A stretch of DNA of 64,000 nucleotides from Amedibacillus dolichus DSM 3991 (lineage in GTDB: Bacteria; Bacillota_I; Bacilli_A; Erysipelotrichales; Erysipelotrichaceae), in assembly GCF_000154285.1 (NCBI RefSeq), contig NZ_DS483474.1:248001-312000 (forward strand), in the 5' to 3' direction. How positions within the stretch are numbered: the stretch's first letter is position 1; every line of letters begins with the position of its first letter. Made by a program: the position numbers and the translations under genes. Of the stretch, positions 17,062 to 26,501 are shown one piece after another. Under the pieces are notes generated by a model. That model was not told the origin of the DNA and did not search any database. It saw only the letters and a program-made list of their open reading frames with translations.

Positions 17062-17943
17062 ATGGTAGAAATTACATCAGAACAGATAAGAGTTAGAATT
17101 GATGAAAATGGAGCGCAGATGATTTCCATCTATGATTTAGAACATGAAATAGAGTATTTGTGGCAACGGGATTCAACATATTGGTCTAGCTCATCACCAG
17201 TAGTTTTTCCGGTTATTGGAAAACTTAATAATCTTGAATTTTATCATAAAGGAAAGTCCTATCCTTTGAAATCAAATGGGCTGATTCGATATGAAAGAAT
17301 ACCAATACTTAATCAAGAGAAACATTATGTAGAGTTCTTATTTACCAATACAGAAGATTTAAAAAGGAAGTATCCGTTTAATTGTCGGGTTTTATTACGT
17401 TATGAGATTGTTGGACGTGAATTAGTTATGTCTGCGACTATTTATAATGATGGCAATGAAGCTATGTATTATAATTACGCTGGACACCCAGGCTTCTGTG
17501 TGCCTATGTATGAGAATGAAAATTGCAATGATTACTATATTGAATTTGAAGAAAAAGAAACAACAGATATTTTTAAAGTGTGTGAAACCGGACAATTAAT
17601 ACCTGAAAAAAGTCAATTTTTCTTTGAAGAAAGTCGCTTCTTTATACGTAAAAACTTATTTCAAAAAGAAGCATTGGCATTTTATCATCCAAAATCAAAC
17701 AATGTATCTATTAAAAATCTTAATCATAACCGTAGAATTACAGTGTCTTTTGAAGATTTTGACAACTTGGCTATATGGTCTCCGTATATCAAAGATAAAC
17801 CATTGAAATTTATATGTATAGAGCCTTGGGTAGGACATACTGATTTTAAAGGCTACAATAATGAAATTTCAAAAAAGGAAGAGGTTGCTTGTTTAGAGCC
17901 GAATCAACATAAAAAATACAGCTATAAAATTACATTTCAATAA
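17062..17943 (+). CDS. Aldose 1-epimerase-like protein (galactose mutarotase fold)
   Basis: A 293-residue protein of the aldose epimerase superfamily, similar to LacX/YihR-type members found in sugar operons. The pattern includes an early beta-sandwich (GAQMISIYD, SPVVFPVIGKL), the histidine segment AGHPGFCVP near residue 140 and a C-terminal EPWVGHTD stretch near 255. It probably interconverts anomers of the imported sugar. The ATG at 17062 follows a GAGAGG site; an in-frame TTG lies 15 bases earlier. Confidence 0.82.
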   Translation: MVEITSEQIRVRIDENGAQMISIYDLEHEIEYLWQRDSTYWSSSSPVVFPVIGKLNNLEFYHKGKSYPLKSNGLIRYERIPILNQEKHYVEFLFTNTEDLKRKYPFNCRVLLRYEIVGRELVMSATIYNDGNEAMYYNYAGHPGFCVPMYENENCNDYYIEFEEKETTDIFKVCETGQLIPEKSQFFFEESRFFIRKNLFQKEALAFYHPKSNNVSIKNLNHNRRITVSFEDFDNLAIWSPYIKDKPLKFICIEPWVGHTDFKGYNNEISKKEEVACLEPNQHKKYSYKITFQ

Positions 17944-17959
17944 AAAAGGGGAAAAGAAA

Positions 17960-19132
17960 ATGTTTGGAAAGACAACAAAATATTGGATTTCATGCAAAGG
18001 TGTTTATACAAGTAATGAGATTGCACAACAGCCAAATACATGGAAAAAAACATTACATCAAATTAAAGAAAATCAGAATGATATTCAAAAATTTATAAAT
18101 CAAGTAATTTTACAAGAAGATTTTGATATTGTACTCTGTGGTGCGGGAACAAGTGAATATGTAGGAAACTCAATTTATCCATTTTTAAACGAACAGCTGC
18201 AATATAAAGTAAAATCTTATGCAACAACAGATATCGTAGCTGCACCGCAAAAATATTTATCAAAAACAAAGCCTACACTTTTAATTTCCTATGGAAGAAG
18301 CGGAGATTCACCGGAATCCGTAGGCGCACTACAAGCTGCTGATGCGGTATGTGAGAATATTTATCATTTGTTTATTACCTGTAATAAAGACGGTGCACTG
18401 TCTAAAGCAGCAAAGCTGAGAAATAATGCACTTGCGATTAATTTAACTCCGGAAACACTAGACAAAAGTTTTGCCATGACATCTTCATACACCAATATGG
18501 CATTAGCGACATTACTTTGTTTTCAACTAGATCGTTTATCAGTTTTTGATGCGATGCTTGAGGATCTTGGAAAAGCCGCAAATCGAATTATAGAAAATGA
18601 TTGGTTAAAATTGAAAGAGTTTGTAGAGGTTTATGATTTTAAACGTATCGTTTACTTAGGTTCAAATTGTCTAAAAGGAACAGCACAAGAAAGTCAATTA
18701 AAGATGTTGGAATTAACACAAGGTAGAGTTACCACGATGTATGATTCCCCAATGGGATTTCGTCATGGGCCAAAATCAATTGTAAATGATGATACATTAG
18801 TTGTTGTTTATGTCAGTGATGATTCTTATACCAGAGAATATGAAAAGGATCTGATAACAGAAATTAGCCTTCAACGAAAGAATAATCGTTTGATTGTTAT
18901 AGGAAATCATTGTAAAGAAGCTTATAGTCATTTAAGTGATCTTTGTTTTGATCTCAATTTACAACAGAACTATGATAATGCTTATTTAGGTTTATGCTAT
19001 ATTCTTTATGCACAAATATTGGCATTCTTTAAATCTTATGCGTGTGGTATTCAACCAGATGATCCATGTCCTAGTGGTGAAGTTAACCGAGTAGTTAAAG
19101 GAGTAACAATTTATCCTTATATTAAAAAGTAA
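17960..19132 (+). CDS. AgaS-type sugar isomerase/deaminase with two SIS domains
   Basis: A 390-residue protein with two sugar-isomerase (SIS) domains, close in length and pattern to AgaS, a galactosamine-6-phosphate deaminase/isomerase. The first domain shows LCGAGTSEYVG near residue 58 and ISYGRSGDSPES near 110. The second shows YLGSNCLKGTAQES near 231 and DSPMGFRHGPKS near 262. This gene is the best clue that the operon handles an amino sugar (for example a galactosamine derivative), but that is inference. An AAAAGGGGA site precedes the ATG. Confidence 0.87.
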   Translation: MFGKTTKYWISCKGVYTSNEIAQQPNTWKKTLHQIKENQNDIQKFINQVILQEDFDIVLCGAGTSEYVGNSIYPFLNEQLQYKVKSYATTDIVAAPQKYLSKTKPTLLISYGRSGDSPESVGALQAADAVCENIYHLFITCNKDGALSKAAKLRNNALAINLTPETLDKSFAMTSSYTNMALATLLCFQLDRLSVFDAMLEDLGKAANRIIENDWLKLKEFVEVYDFKRIVYLGSNCLKGTAQESQLKMLELTQGRVTTMYDSPMGFRHGPKSIVNDDTLVVVYVSDDSYTREYEKDLITEISLQRKNNRLIVIGNHCKEAYSHLSDLCFDLNLQQNYDNAYLGLCYILYAQILAFFKSYACGIQPDDPCPSGEVNRVVKGVTIYPYIKK

Positions 19133-19159
19133 TTTGACATTAGTATCAATAAATTTAGC

Positions 19160-19199
19160 AAAGGGATTGGTTATCGAAATGAAATCAATCCTTTTATTT
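19160..19199 (+). terminator. Terminator of the PTS operon
   Basis: A 13-pair stem (19160-19172 with 19183-19195, two G-U pairs) is followed by a T-rich tail. Confidence 0.75.
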
Positions 19200-19273
19200 G
19201 TGGTAAAAAATTATAAGATTGCCAAAGTATGATAAAACTTAATAATTTATGCGGCATTAGTTAATAAAAAGAG

Positions 19274-19279
19274 TATAAT
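19274..19279 (+). promoter_or_regulatory. -10 box of the PHP phosphatase unit
   Basis: TATAAT stands 28 bases before the start codon. The -35 region is weak. Confidence 0.45.
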
Positions 19280-19306
19280 GATAATTGAATTAGGGAGGGA
19301 ATGTTC

Positions 19307-20113
19307 ATGTTTGCAGATTATCACTTACATACCTATTACAGCAGTGATAGTGTGTATCCTATGGAAGAGGTAGTAAAGGACGCTATTTTATTAGGGATTG
19401 ACGAGCTGTGCTTTACCGATCACTGCGATTTGACCATACGGCTTTTGGGCTATGCCGATGCCAGTGAAACAAAGCCGCCATTTAAGAAATATTTTAGGGA
19501 AATCAATCAAATGCAGAAAAGGTATGGAGAACAAATTACGATTAAAAAGGGATTGGAAATCGGTATCCAGTATGAAACCATACCTCAGTATCAAGAAATC
19601 ATACGTGAGTATCCGATGGACTTTGTTTTATTATCCATTCATCGCATTGATAATCTAGGCTATTGGAATCGTAGATTTCAAGAAGGAAAGAGCGAGGCAG
19701 AATATTATCACGCATATTATGAAGCAATGTTAAAAATCGTTAAGGAATTTCATGATTATAGTGTACTCGCTCATTTGGATTTGATTCGCCGTTATGATAA
19801 CCACGATGGCTATGACGTGATGAATGATCGTGAAATCATTACCGAAATTTTGAAGTATATCATTGCAGATGGAAAAGGAATCGAAGTCAATATGTCCTGT
19901 ATTCGTTATGATATCGGAGATATTACACCGGCAAAAAGTATTTTGGAATTGTATCATGAATTAGGCGGACGTATTTTAACCATCGGCAGTGATTCACATA
20001 AACCGATCCATTTAGGAGCATACGTCGAGGAGGTCAAGGAAGAACTGCGTTCGATTGGTTTTAAAGAGTTTTGTACCTTTGAGAATATGAAACCGATATT
20101 TCATAAGTTATAG
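19307..20113 (+). CDS. PHP-domain histidinol-phosphatase family protein
   Basis: A 268-residue metal-dependent phosphoesterase of the HisJ/PHP type. The metal-binding motifs appear in order: DYHLHTYYSSDS at the N-terminus, FTDHCD near residue 38, the SIHRID segment near 110, HLDLIRR near 158 and the C-terminal GSDSHKP near 228. No other histidine genes are nearby, so the substrate could be histidinol phosphate or another phosphomonoester. I choose the ATG at 19307, eight bases after GGGAGGG; the ATG at 19301 is too close to that site. The amidohydrolase gene follows after 18 bases. Confidence 0.85.
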   Translation: MFADYHLHTYYSSDSVYPMEEVVKDAILLGIDELCFTDHCDLTIRLLGYADASETKPPFKKYFREINQMQKRYGEQITIKKGLEIGIQYETIPQYQEIIREYPMDFVLLSIHRIDNLGYWNRRFQEGKSEAEYYHAYYEAMLKIVKEFHDYSVLAHLDLIRRYDNHDGYDVMNDREIITEILKYIIADGKGIEVNMSCIRYDIGDITPAKSILELYHELGGRILTIGSDSHKPIHLGAYVEEVKEELRSIGFKEFCTFENMKPIFHKL

Positions 20114-20131
20114 ATAGGAGGAGATGGAAAT

Positions 20132-21262
20132 ATGATTATCAAAAATGCAAAAATTTATACTATGGAAGAAAACAATGTACAAGAGGGGGATATTCTTGTA
20201 AAAGACGGAAAGATTGCGAAAATAGGAAGCATTGATGAACAAGACGAGCAAGTGATTGACGCAAAAGGAATGTGTGTTTACCCCGGACTTATCGAAGCAC
20301 ATTGCCATTTAGGTATGGAAGAAAGCGCGATTCGTATGGAGGGCAACGATGTTAATGAGATGAGTGAGCCATTAACACCACAGGTACGTGCGATTGATGG
20401 CTGTAACCCGCTTGATGAAACCGTAGTCAATGCATGCAATGCCGGTATTACCTGTGTAGCGGCAGGACCGGGAAGTGCGAATGTCATCGGCGGTACCTTT
20501 CTAGCCTATAAGACACATGGCATCAGCATTGATGAAATGGCAATCAAAAATCCAATTGCTATGAAATGTGCTTTCGGTGAAAATCCAAAGCGAGTTTATC
20601 AGGATTCCCGTATCAAAACCCGTATGAATATTGCGGCTATGCTGCGTGAAACATTATTCAAAACAAAGGAATATTTGGCAAAGAAGGAAAACGGAGAGCA
20701 GCCTGCTTTTGATATGAAGCTAGAAGCGATGATACCGGTAATCAAGAAGGAACTGCCTTTAAAATGTCATGCGCATCGTGCCGATGATATTTTAACCGTT
20801 ATTCGTATTGCTAAGGAATTTGATGTAAAGGTAACCTTAGATCATTGCACCGATGGGGCAATTATTGTAGATCAGATCAAGGCTAGTGGATATCCTGTCA
20901 TTGTAGGGCCGGCATTGACGCATAAAAGTAAATTCGAATTGGCACATAACTCCTTTAAAACACCAAAGGTGATGAATGATGCCGGTATTTTAATGGCGAT
21001 TACCACCGATTCTCCGGTCGTACCTCAGGAATATTTGCCGCTATGTGCAGGTCTGGCAATGAAAGCAGGCTTATCGGAAATGGACGCTTTGAAAGCAATT
21101 ACCATCAATCCGGCAAAAATCTTAGGTCTTGATGATCGTATTGGCAGTATCGCAGTTGGAAAAGATGCCGACTTGGTAATCTGTGATGGCTCTATTTTAG
21201 ATCCTCAGCATACCGTATCCTATACGATTATTAACGGAGAAGTCGTATATTGCGCACAATAA
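20132..21262 (+). CDS. Amidohydrolase, imidazolonepropionase-like
   Basis: A 376-residue metal-dependent hydrolase of the amidohydrolase superfamily. The metal-binding HxH is in IEAHCHLGM near residue 52-60, further ligands are in KCHAHRADD near 213 and DHCTDG near 238, and the catalytic Asp is in TTDSPVVP near 291. A small beta-sandwich domain is formed by the first 50 and last 50 residues. The exact substrate is unknown; relatives cleave cyclic amides or peptidic C-N bonds. It probably forms a two-gene unit with the phosphatase upstream. Confidence 0.85.
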   Translation: MIIKNAKIYTMEENNVQEGDILVKDGKIAKIGSIDEQDEQVIDAKGMCVYPGLIEAHCHLGMEESAIRMEGNDVNEMSEPLTPQVRAIDGCNPLDETVVNACNAGITCVAAGPGSANVIGGTFLAYKTHGISIDEMAIKNPIAMKCAFGENPKRVYQDSRIKTRMNIAAMLRETLFKTKEYLAKKENGEQPAFDMKLEAMIPVIKKELPLKCHAHRADDILTVIRIAKEFDVKVTLDHCTDGAIIVDQIKASGYPVIVGPALTHKSKFELAHNSFKTPKVMNDAGILMAITTDSPVVPQEYLPLCAGLAMKAGLSEMDALKAITINPAKILGLDDRIGSIAVGKDADLVICDGSILDPQHTVSYTIINGEVVYCAQ

Positions 21263-21274
21263 ACAATCAAAGAG

Positions 21275-21295
21275 CCTGTCCGATGACAGGTTTTT
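21275..21295 (+). terminator. Terminator after the amidohydrolase
   Basis: CCTGTC and GACAGG form a six-pair stem with a CGAT loop, followed by five T. Confidence 0.8.
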
Positions 21296-21372
21296 GCGTA
21301 AGAAGGACATTCTAATTCACTTTTTTAACAAGTTGTTTTATAATTTAATTAGATAAAAAAGGGGGATTCTAT

Positions 21373-23061
21373 ATGCTTGATCTAGCAGGCCTGCAAAATA
21401 ATGAGGATATGAAGAAGATGAAAAACAGTGAAAAAATCTACATTACCGGACATCGCCACCCCGACAGTGATTCGATTGTTTCTGCGATTGCTTATACAGA
21501 ACTAAAAAAACGCAAGGGCTTTGATGCCGTAGCTTGTCGTTTAGGAGCATTAAATCCGGAAACAAAGTATTTGTTGGAGCGTTTCGGCTTTGATGAACCG
21601 ATGCTGTTTGAAGATGCACGCTCTACCTTGGCAGAGATTGCACTCGATCCGCCGATTACAATAACATCAACAACCACGATTCAAGAAGCACTTGAAATTA
21701 TGAAAACACAAAACAAACAGTCATTGGCAATCGTAAATTCCAAGAATAAGCTGATGGGTATGGTTACGAAATCCGATTTGGCAGAGATTGGTTTGAGTGA
21801 TACAGCAGTTTCTATTTCTTTGTTGAAGGAGACACCAACGGACTATATCGCAAAAACCATCAGCGGTGAAGTGCTGTATGATGATGACGAGCGACATTTT
21901 AATGGAAAGGTTAGTGTTATTGCGATTGCGGAATCACGTTTGAAAAATTATGATTTAAAGGATCGCTTGGTCATTGTAGGGAATGACACCGATGCACAGC
22001 TAGCGGCAATTCGCAAGCATGCCGGTATTTTGATGGTCGTATGGTGTGATACAATTGAACCGGAGGTTTATGAGCTGGCGCAACAGATGCATTGTCCGAT
22101 TATTAAGAGCGGACATGGTACGATGAATACCACACGTTACTTATACTTCTCACCACCGGTGCGTTTAATCATGAAAACCGATTTGATTTCCTTCAATATT
22201 AACGAATTTGTAGAAGAAGTAGGAATGAAAATGTTAAAGTCAAGGTATCGTAGCTATCCGGTTGTTGATGATGAAAACCGCTTTGTCGGATATGTTTCTC
22301 GTTTCCATGTTTTAAATCAGCATAATAAAAAAGTGATTTTGGTGGATCATAATGAGTTTTCACAATCTGTTAAAAGTATTGAAAAGGCAGATTTATTGGA
22401 GATTGTCGATCATCATCGCATCAGTGATATCGTTACAAGCAGACCGATTGCTTTCCGTAATGAAATCATCGGTAGTACCGCAGCGATTATTGCCTCTATT
22501 TATTTTGAGAATCAAATGGAAATACCAAAGCGTTTGGCAGGCTTGTTGCTGGGAGCGATTATTTCCGATACTTTGAAATTCAAATCACCAACAACAACGG
22601 AAAAAGATCGAGGGATTGCAAAGGTATTGGCTGAGATTGCAAACTTGGATATTGATGCTTTTGCCAAGGAAATGTTCAAGCTAACATCAAACATTTCCAA
22701 TCGAGCGGTTAAAGACTTGATTCGTCAGGATATTAAAAAGTTTGAGATTGATGGTAAAAAGGTCATGATTGCCCAAGTAATCGCTTATCAGGTAGAAGAT
22801 GCTAAGGAAATTGAAACAGAATTAGAAAAAGAAATGAAGGCGTTTGTAAAAGGCAAGGGCTTGGATCTTTTGGTAATGGCATTTACAAGTATTCTAGAAA
22901 ACGGCAGTGTATTTTATGCAGCAGGGAAATTGGATTATGTGGTTGAGGAGGCTTTCCCTAATAATGAAGGGGAAAAGCATAGCTTCCAAGCGGATATTCT
23001 ATCACGTAAGAATCAGTTTGTTCCTCTCTTATCAAGAGCAATCATCAATACGTTTAATTAG
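21373..23061 (+). CDS. ppaC: Manganese-dependent inorganic pyrophosphatase with regulatory CBS domains
   Basis: A 562-residue family II pyrophosphatase that drives biosynthesis by removing pyrophosphate. The DHH domain begins with TGHRHPDSDS near residue 25. It is interrupted by an inserted regulatory block of CBS, DRTGG-like and CBS segments (about 80-320), then continues with VDHHRISD near 345 and the C-terminal DHHA2 domain. The simple enzyme is about 310 residues; the long form is known from clostridia, where adenine nucleotides bind the CBS pair. The ATG follows AAAAAGGGGG. It is a single-gene unit ending in a terminator. Confidence 0.93.
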   Translation: MLDLAGLQNNEDMKKMKNSEKIYITGHRHPDSDSIVSAIAYTELKKRKGFDAVACRLGALNPETKYLLERFGFDEPMLFEDARSTLAEIALDPPITITSTTTIQEALEIMKTQNKQSLAIVNSKNKLMGMVTKSDLAEIGLSDTAVSISLLKETPTDYIAKTISGEVLYDDDERHFNGKVSVIAIAESRLKNYDLKDRLVIVGNDTDAQLAAIRKHAGILMVVWCDTIEPEVYELAQQMHCPIIKSGHGTMNTTRYLYFSPPVRLIMKTDLISFNINEFVEEVGMKMLKSRYRSYPVVDDENRFVGYVSRFHVLNQHNKKVILVDHNEFSQSVKSIEKADLLEIVDHHRISDIVTSRPIAFRNEIIGSTAAIIASIYFENQMEIPKRLAGLLLGAIISDTLKFKSPTTTEKDRGIAKVLAEIANLDIDAFAKEMFKLTSNISNRAVKDLIRQDIKKFEIDGKKVMIAQVIAYQVEDAKEIETELEKEMKAFVKGKGLDLLVMAFTSILENGSVFYAAGKLDYVVEEAFPNNEGEKHSFQADILSRKNQFVPLLSRAIINTFN

Positions 23062-23065
23062 TATT

Positions 23066-23097
23066 AAAAGCATATCGACTAAGGTATGCTTTTTTTG
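23066..23097 (+). terminator. Terminator of the pyrophosphatase gene
   Basis: AAAAGCATA and TATGCTTTT form a nine-pair stem with a ten-base loop, followed by a run of T. Bases 23098-23218 hold nothing else that I recognise. Confidence 0.8.
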
Positions 23098-23218
23098 TAA
23101 CGTAAAGAATGATCCTTGTCAATTCAAAACATATCAAAGAACTAAAGAGAGCTAGTTATTATTAAAGTATCATATTTTCAATCATCAATAGCAACACTTG
23201 TAAAAACAGCTATATAAC

Positions 23219-23255
23219 AAAAAGGAATCGCTATTATTTCAAGCAATTCCTTTTT
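23219..23255 (-). terminator. Terminator of the reverse-strand ABC exporter
   Basis: Two 14-base arms (23219-23232 and 23242-23255) are complementary with one C-A mismatch and carry A/T runs at both ends. It suits the gene on the reverse strand and may also stop forward transcripts. Confidence 0.65.
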
Positions 23256-23288
23256 ACTATGCATTTAAAATCAATGTATAGAAATTAT

Positions 23289-25064
23289 CTAAGCTTTGCT
23301 GTGGATCGTTTCAATCGTATCTTCATCATAATCTAAGCCTTCAAATTGTAAACGATAGTAGTTTGCATAGACACCATTCTTTGCTAATAGCTCCTTGTGT
23401 GTTCCTCGCTCTTCCATACCGTTTTCTGTGATAACGATAATTTCATCGGCATTGCGAATCGTAGATAAACGATGGGCAATCGTGATGGAAGTACGATTTT
23501 TTGCCAATTCCTCAAGGCTCTTTTGAATATGACGTTCACTTTCATTATCCAAAGCACTGGTAGCTTCATCAAGAATTAAGATCTTCGGATCTTTTAAGAA
23601 TACACGAGCAATGGATACACGCTGCTTCTGCCCACCGGATAAACGTGTACCACGCTCTCCGACATACGTATCGTACCCATCAGGCAGTGCCTCGATGAAG
23701 TCATGGATATTTGCTTTCTTAGCTGCTTCGATAATTTCCTCATCACTGGCAGTTGGCTTACCATAGGCAATATTATCACGAATCGATCCGGCAAATAAAT
23801 AAACATCTTGTTGAACAATACCGATACTGCTGCGTAAGCTATGTAATGTAAAGTTACGAATATCCTCGCCATCAATGGAAATACTGCCATCACCGACATC
23901 ATAGAAGCGAGGCAGTAAGCTGCAAAGGGTTGTTTTTCCTCCACCGCTTGGTCCAACCAACGCAACCGATTTTCCGGCTTCGATATGAATATTTACATGG
24001 TTCAATACCGGTTCTTCATCAGTATAAGCGAAGGAAACATCTTGGTAATCAATAACTCCTTTGACATCTTTTAGCTCTTTAGCATCAGGACGATCAACGA
24101 TTTCCGGTTCGGTTTCGATGACCTCTAAGAATCGTTTAAAGCCGGAGAATCCCTTTTGGAACATTTCGGTAAATTCTACTAAAATTTCAATTGGCGCAAC
24201 AAAGATATTGATATATAAAGCATAAGTCGCAAGACTTACAGGGTCAAGTGTTCCCATTGCCACAAAATATCCTCCGGCAACCAAAATAACCAAATACAAT
24301 AAGCCTTGAAAGAAATTATTTCCACCATAGAAAATTCCCATGATGTTATAATTGTTTTCCTTGGATTTCAAAAAACGATCGTTGGATTGATAAAATTTCT
24401 CTCTTTCCAAATCCTCATTCGCAAAGCTTTTCACAACACGAATACCGGCTAAGCTATCCTGTAAGCTGGCATTGACACCGGCAATCTTACGGCGGTTATC
24501 CGTAAAAGTAGCCTGCATACGTTTATTTTGATAGTAAGAAAAGACAAGCATGATAAGTGTTACGCTTAATAAAATCAAGGTAAGTGGAATATGGATAAAG
24601 GATAACAGTACAAAAGAACCGATAATCTTCAACAGACTGATAAACAGGTTTTCTGGCCCATGGTGAGCAAATTCGGAAATATCAAATAAATCAGAAACTA
24701 AACGGCTCATCATTTCACCGGTATTATTTTTATCATAGTAAGAAAAAGACAGCTTTTCATAATGATCAAACAAGTCCTGACGCATATCGCTCTCCATGCG
24801 TGCCCCCATGATATGTCCTTGACCGGACACATAGAAACGACAAACCGCACGTACGATATACATAATAAGCAGTCCGATAAACAAGTACAATAGGCTATTG
24901 AGAATTGCCTCTTTTGTATCAAGATATAAGGTATCATTTAAATAGTTTAAAATTTGCGGAAATGCCAAGTCGATCAAGCTGATCATCATCGCACAAAACA
25001 TATCAATAAAGAAAATCTTTTTATAAGGCTTATAGTAGCCGATAAATTTTTTCATTACATGCAT
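23289..25064 (-). CDS. ABC-type multidrug/peptide exporter, fused permease and ATPase
   Basis: A 591-residue half-transporter: six membrane helices in the first 310 residues, then an ATPase domain with Walker A GPSGGGKTT, signature LSGGQKQR and Walker B ILILDEATSALD. It should work as a homodimer exporting hydrophobic compounds, lipids or peptides. I choose the start at 25064 because a GGGAGG site lies eight bases upstream on the reverse strand; the frame also opens at 25088. It is a lone gene with no diagnostic neighbour, so the substrate is unknown. Confidence 0.88.
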   Translation of the reverse strand: MHVMKKFIGYYKPYKKIFFIDMFCAMMISLIDLAFPQILNYLNDTLYLDTKEAILNSLLYLFIGLLIMYIVRAVCRFYVSGQGHIMGARMESDMRQDLFDHYEKLSFSYYDKNNTGEMMSRLVSDLFDISEFAHHGPENLFISLLKIIGSFVLLSFIHIPLTLILLSVTLIMLVFSYYQNKRMQATFTDNRRKIAGVNASLQDSLAGIRVVKSFANEDLEREKFYQSNDRFLKSKENNYNIMGIFYGGNNFFQGLLYLVILVAGGYFVAMGTLDPVSLATYALYINIFVAPIEILVEFTEMFQKGFSGFKRFLEVIETEPEIVDRPDAKELKDVKGVIDYQDVSFAYTDEEPVLNHVNIHIEAGKSVALVGPSGGGKTTLCSLLPRFYDVGDGSISIDGEDIRNFTLHSLRSSIGIVQQDVYLFAGSIRDNIAYGKPTASDEEIIEAAKKANIHDFIEALPDGYDTYVGERGTRLSGGQKQRVSIARVFLKDPKILILDEATSALDNESERHIQKSLEELAKNRTSITIAHRLSTIRNADEIIVITENGMEERGTHKELLAKNGVYANYYRLQFEGLDYDEDTIETIHSKA

Positions 25065-25157
25065 TTTAAAACCTCCCTTTACATTCATACACTACATTAT
25101 TATAATCTATATTAAAGAAAAGCTCTAGTGAATTGCGTAAAAATAAGGAGATTGACT

Positions 25158-25883
25158 ATGGAATGGGTAAGGGATATTTTTACTATCAACGGGTATGAGG
25201 TAGAGGCAAGCTATACGAAAGAAAACATCACAAAAATCTTTCAGCCTTTGCTTAAGCATTGGGAGAATTTATATGCAAAGAAGAAAAAGCGAATCCTAGT
25301 GTTTATTGCTGCACCTCCTGCCTGCGGGAAGTCCACCTTGGTGGCATTTTTGGAGAAATTAGCAAAAGATATGGGATATGATAATGTACAGGGAATCGGT
25401 ATGGATGGTTTCCACTATCCAAATGACTATTTGGATTTTCATTTTGTAAGAGGTGGTTTGCTGCGTGATGTAAAGGGTTGTCCGGAAAGTTTTGATTATG
25501 CAAAATTAAAAAGCTACATCATAGACAGCAAAACGAAGGATCTTGCTTGGCCGATATATGATCGTACCTTACACAATCCGAAAAATGATGCTATGTTGGT
25601 GAATAAAGATATTGTTTTGCTTGAGGGAAATTACTTGTTGCTGGACGAAGCACCATGGCGGGATTTAAAGCAGTATTGCGATTATTCTATTTTTCTTTAT
25701 GGAGATGAAGCAATGCTAGAAAAGCGCTTGATCGAACGTAAAGCAAAGGGTACGACTATGGAAGAAGCGATTGTCTTTTATAAGTGCAGTGATCAAAAGA
25801 ATGTTCAGCGTGTATTAGCGCATAGATTAGAGGCAGACTGTGTTTTGTATTTAGATGGGCAAGGTGTTTACACAAAGTTATAA
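25158..25883 (+). CDS. Nucleoside/sugar kinase of the uridine kinase-like P-loop family
   Basis: A 241-residue P-loop kinase. Walker A is in AAPPACGKSTL near residue 55-65; GIGMDGFHYPND near 90 resembles the substrate-binding segment of the uridine kinase/pantothenate kinase group, and the lid region has an ERKAKG stretch near 196. It resembles bacterial proteins labelled nucleoside/nucleotide kinase family whose substrate may be a sugar or nucleoside. The start at 25158 follows AAGGAG; a TTG at 25128 is in frame. It is a single gene between a divergent exporter and the SdpI-like gene. Confidence 0.8.
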   Translation: MEWVRDIFTINGYEVEASYTKENITKIFQPLLKHWENLYAKKKKRILVFIAAPPACGKSTLVAFLEKLAKDMGYDNVQGIGMDGFHYPNDYLDFHFVRGGLLRDVKGCPESFDYAKLKSYIIDSKTKDLAWPIYDRTLHNPKNDAMLVNKDIVLLEGNYLLLDEAPWRDLKQYCDYSIFLYGDEAMLEKRLIERKAKGTTMEEAIVFYKCSDQKNVQRVLAHRLEADCVLYLDGQGVYTKL

Positions 25884-25959
25884 GCTTTACATAATAAACT
25901 AGGAAAAGCTTACCAAAAAATAGGAAGTAATAAGAAATAGAGCTTTTGGAGGAATTACG

Positions 25960-26337
25960 ATGTGGTTTTGGATATTTATGTTATGTATAGATTTATTAAC
26001 GCCATTGCTTATGGTTGGCTTTGGAAAATACTTTTTTAAACATACCCCAAAAGATATAAACGGAATATTCGGATATCGTACGGCAATGACGATGAAAAAT
26101 AAAGATACTTGGGTATTTGCTCATACCTATTGTGGAAAGCTATGGTATGTAAGTGGGTTTATCTTATTGCCTATTTCATCATTGGTTATGTTTACGGTTA
26201 TGGGAAAAACAGAGAATATTATCGGAATAGTAGGTGCAGCTTTATGTTTTGTACAGCTTATCCCACTCGTCGGTGCTATTATACCTACTGAAAGAGCATT
26301 GAAAAAGAATTTTGATCGAAACGGGAATAGAAAGTAA
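25960..26337 (+). CDS. Small SdpI-family membrane protein
   Basis: A 125-residue membrane protein with the SdpI domain signature GYRTAMTMKNKDTWVFAH near residue 34-51 and about three hydrophobic helices (1-21, 61-81, 86-112). SdpI itself gives immunity to the SdpC killing factor in Bacillus, but most short members have no proven role. It is about half the length of SdpI. The ATG follows GGAGG. No toxin gene is recognisable next to it. Confidence 0.78.
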   Translation: MWFWIFMLCIDLLTPLLMVGFGKYFFKHTPKDINGIFGYRTAMTMKNKDTWVFAHTYCGKLWYVSGFILLPISSLVMFTVMGKTENIIGIVGAALCFVQLIPLVGAIIPTERALKKNFDRNGNRK

Positions 26338-26501
26338 ATTTCCAAAATAAATGGAATATGAAAAATATATATGGAATTAAATAATAAAATTTAGCTTATC
26401 AAACCCCTTGATCGCTGCTTGCATTTCACTGATTTTCTATGTATGATGTACTTAGAGATACAGTAAGCAATGAACATACGATTTTCAATGGAGGTGAAAG
26501 C

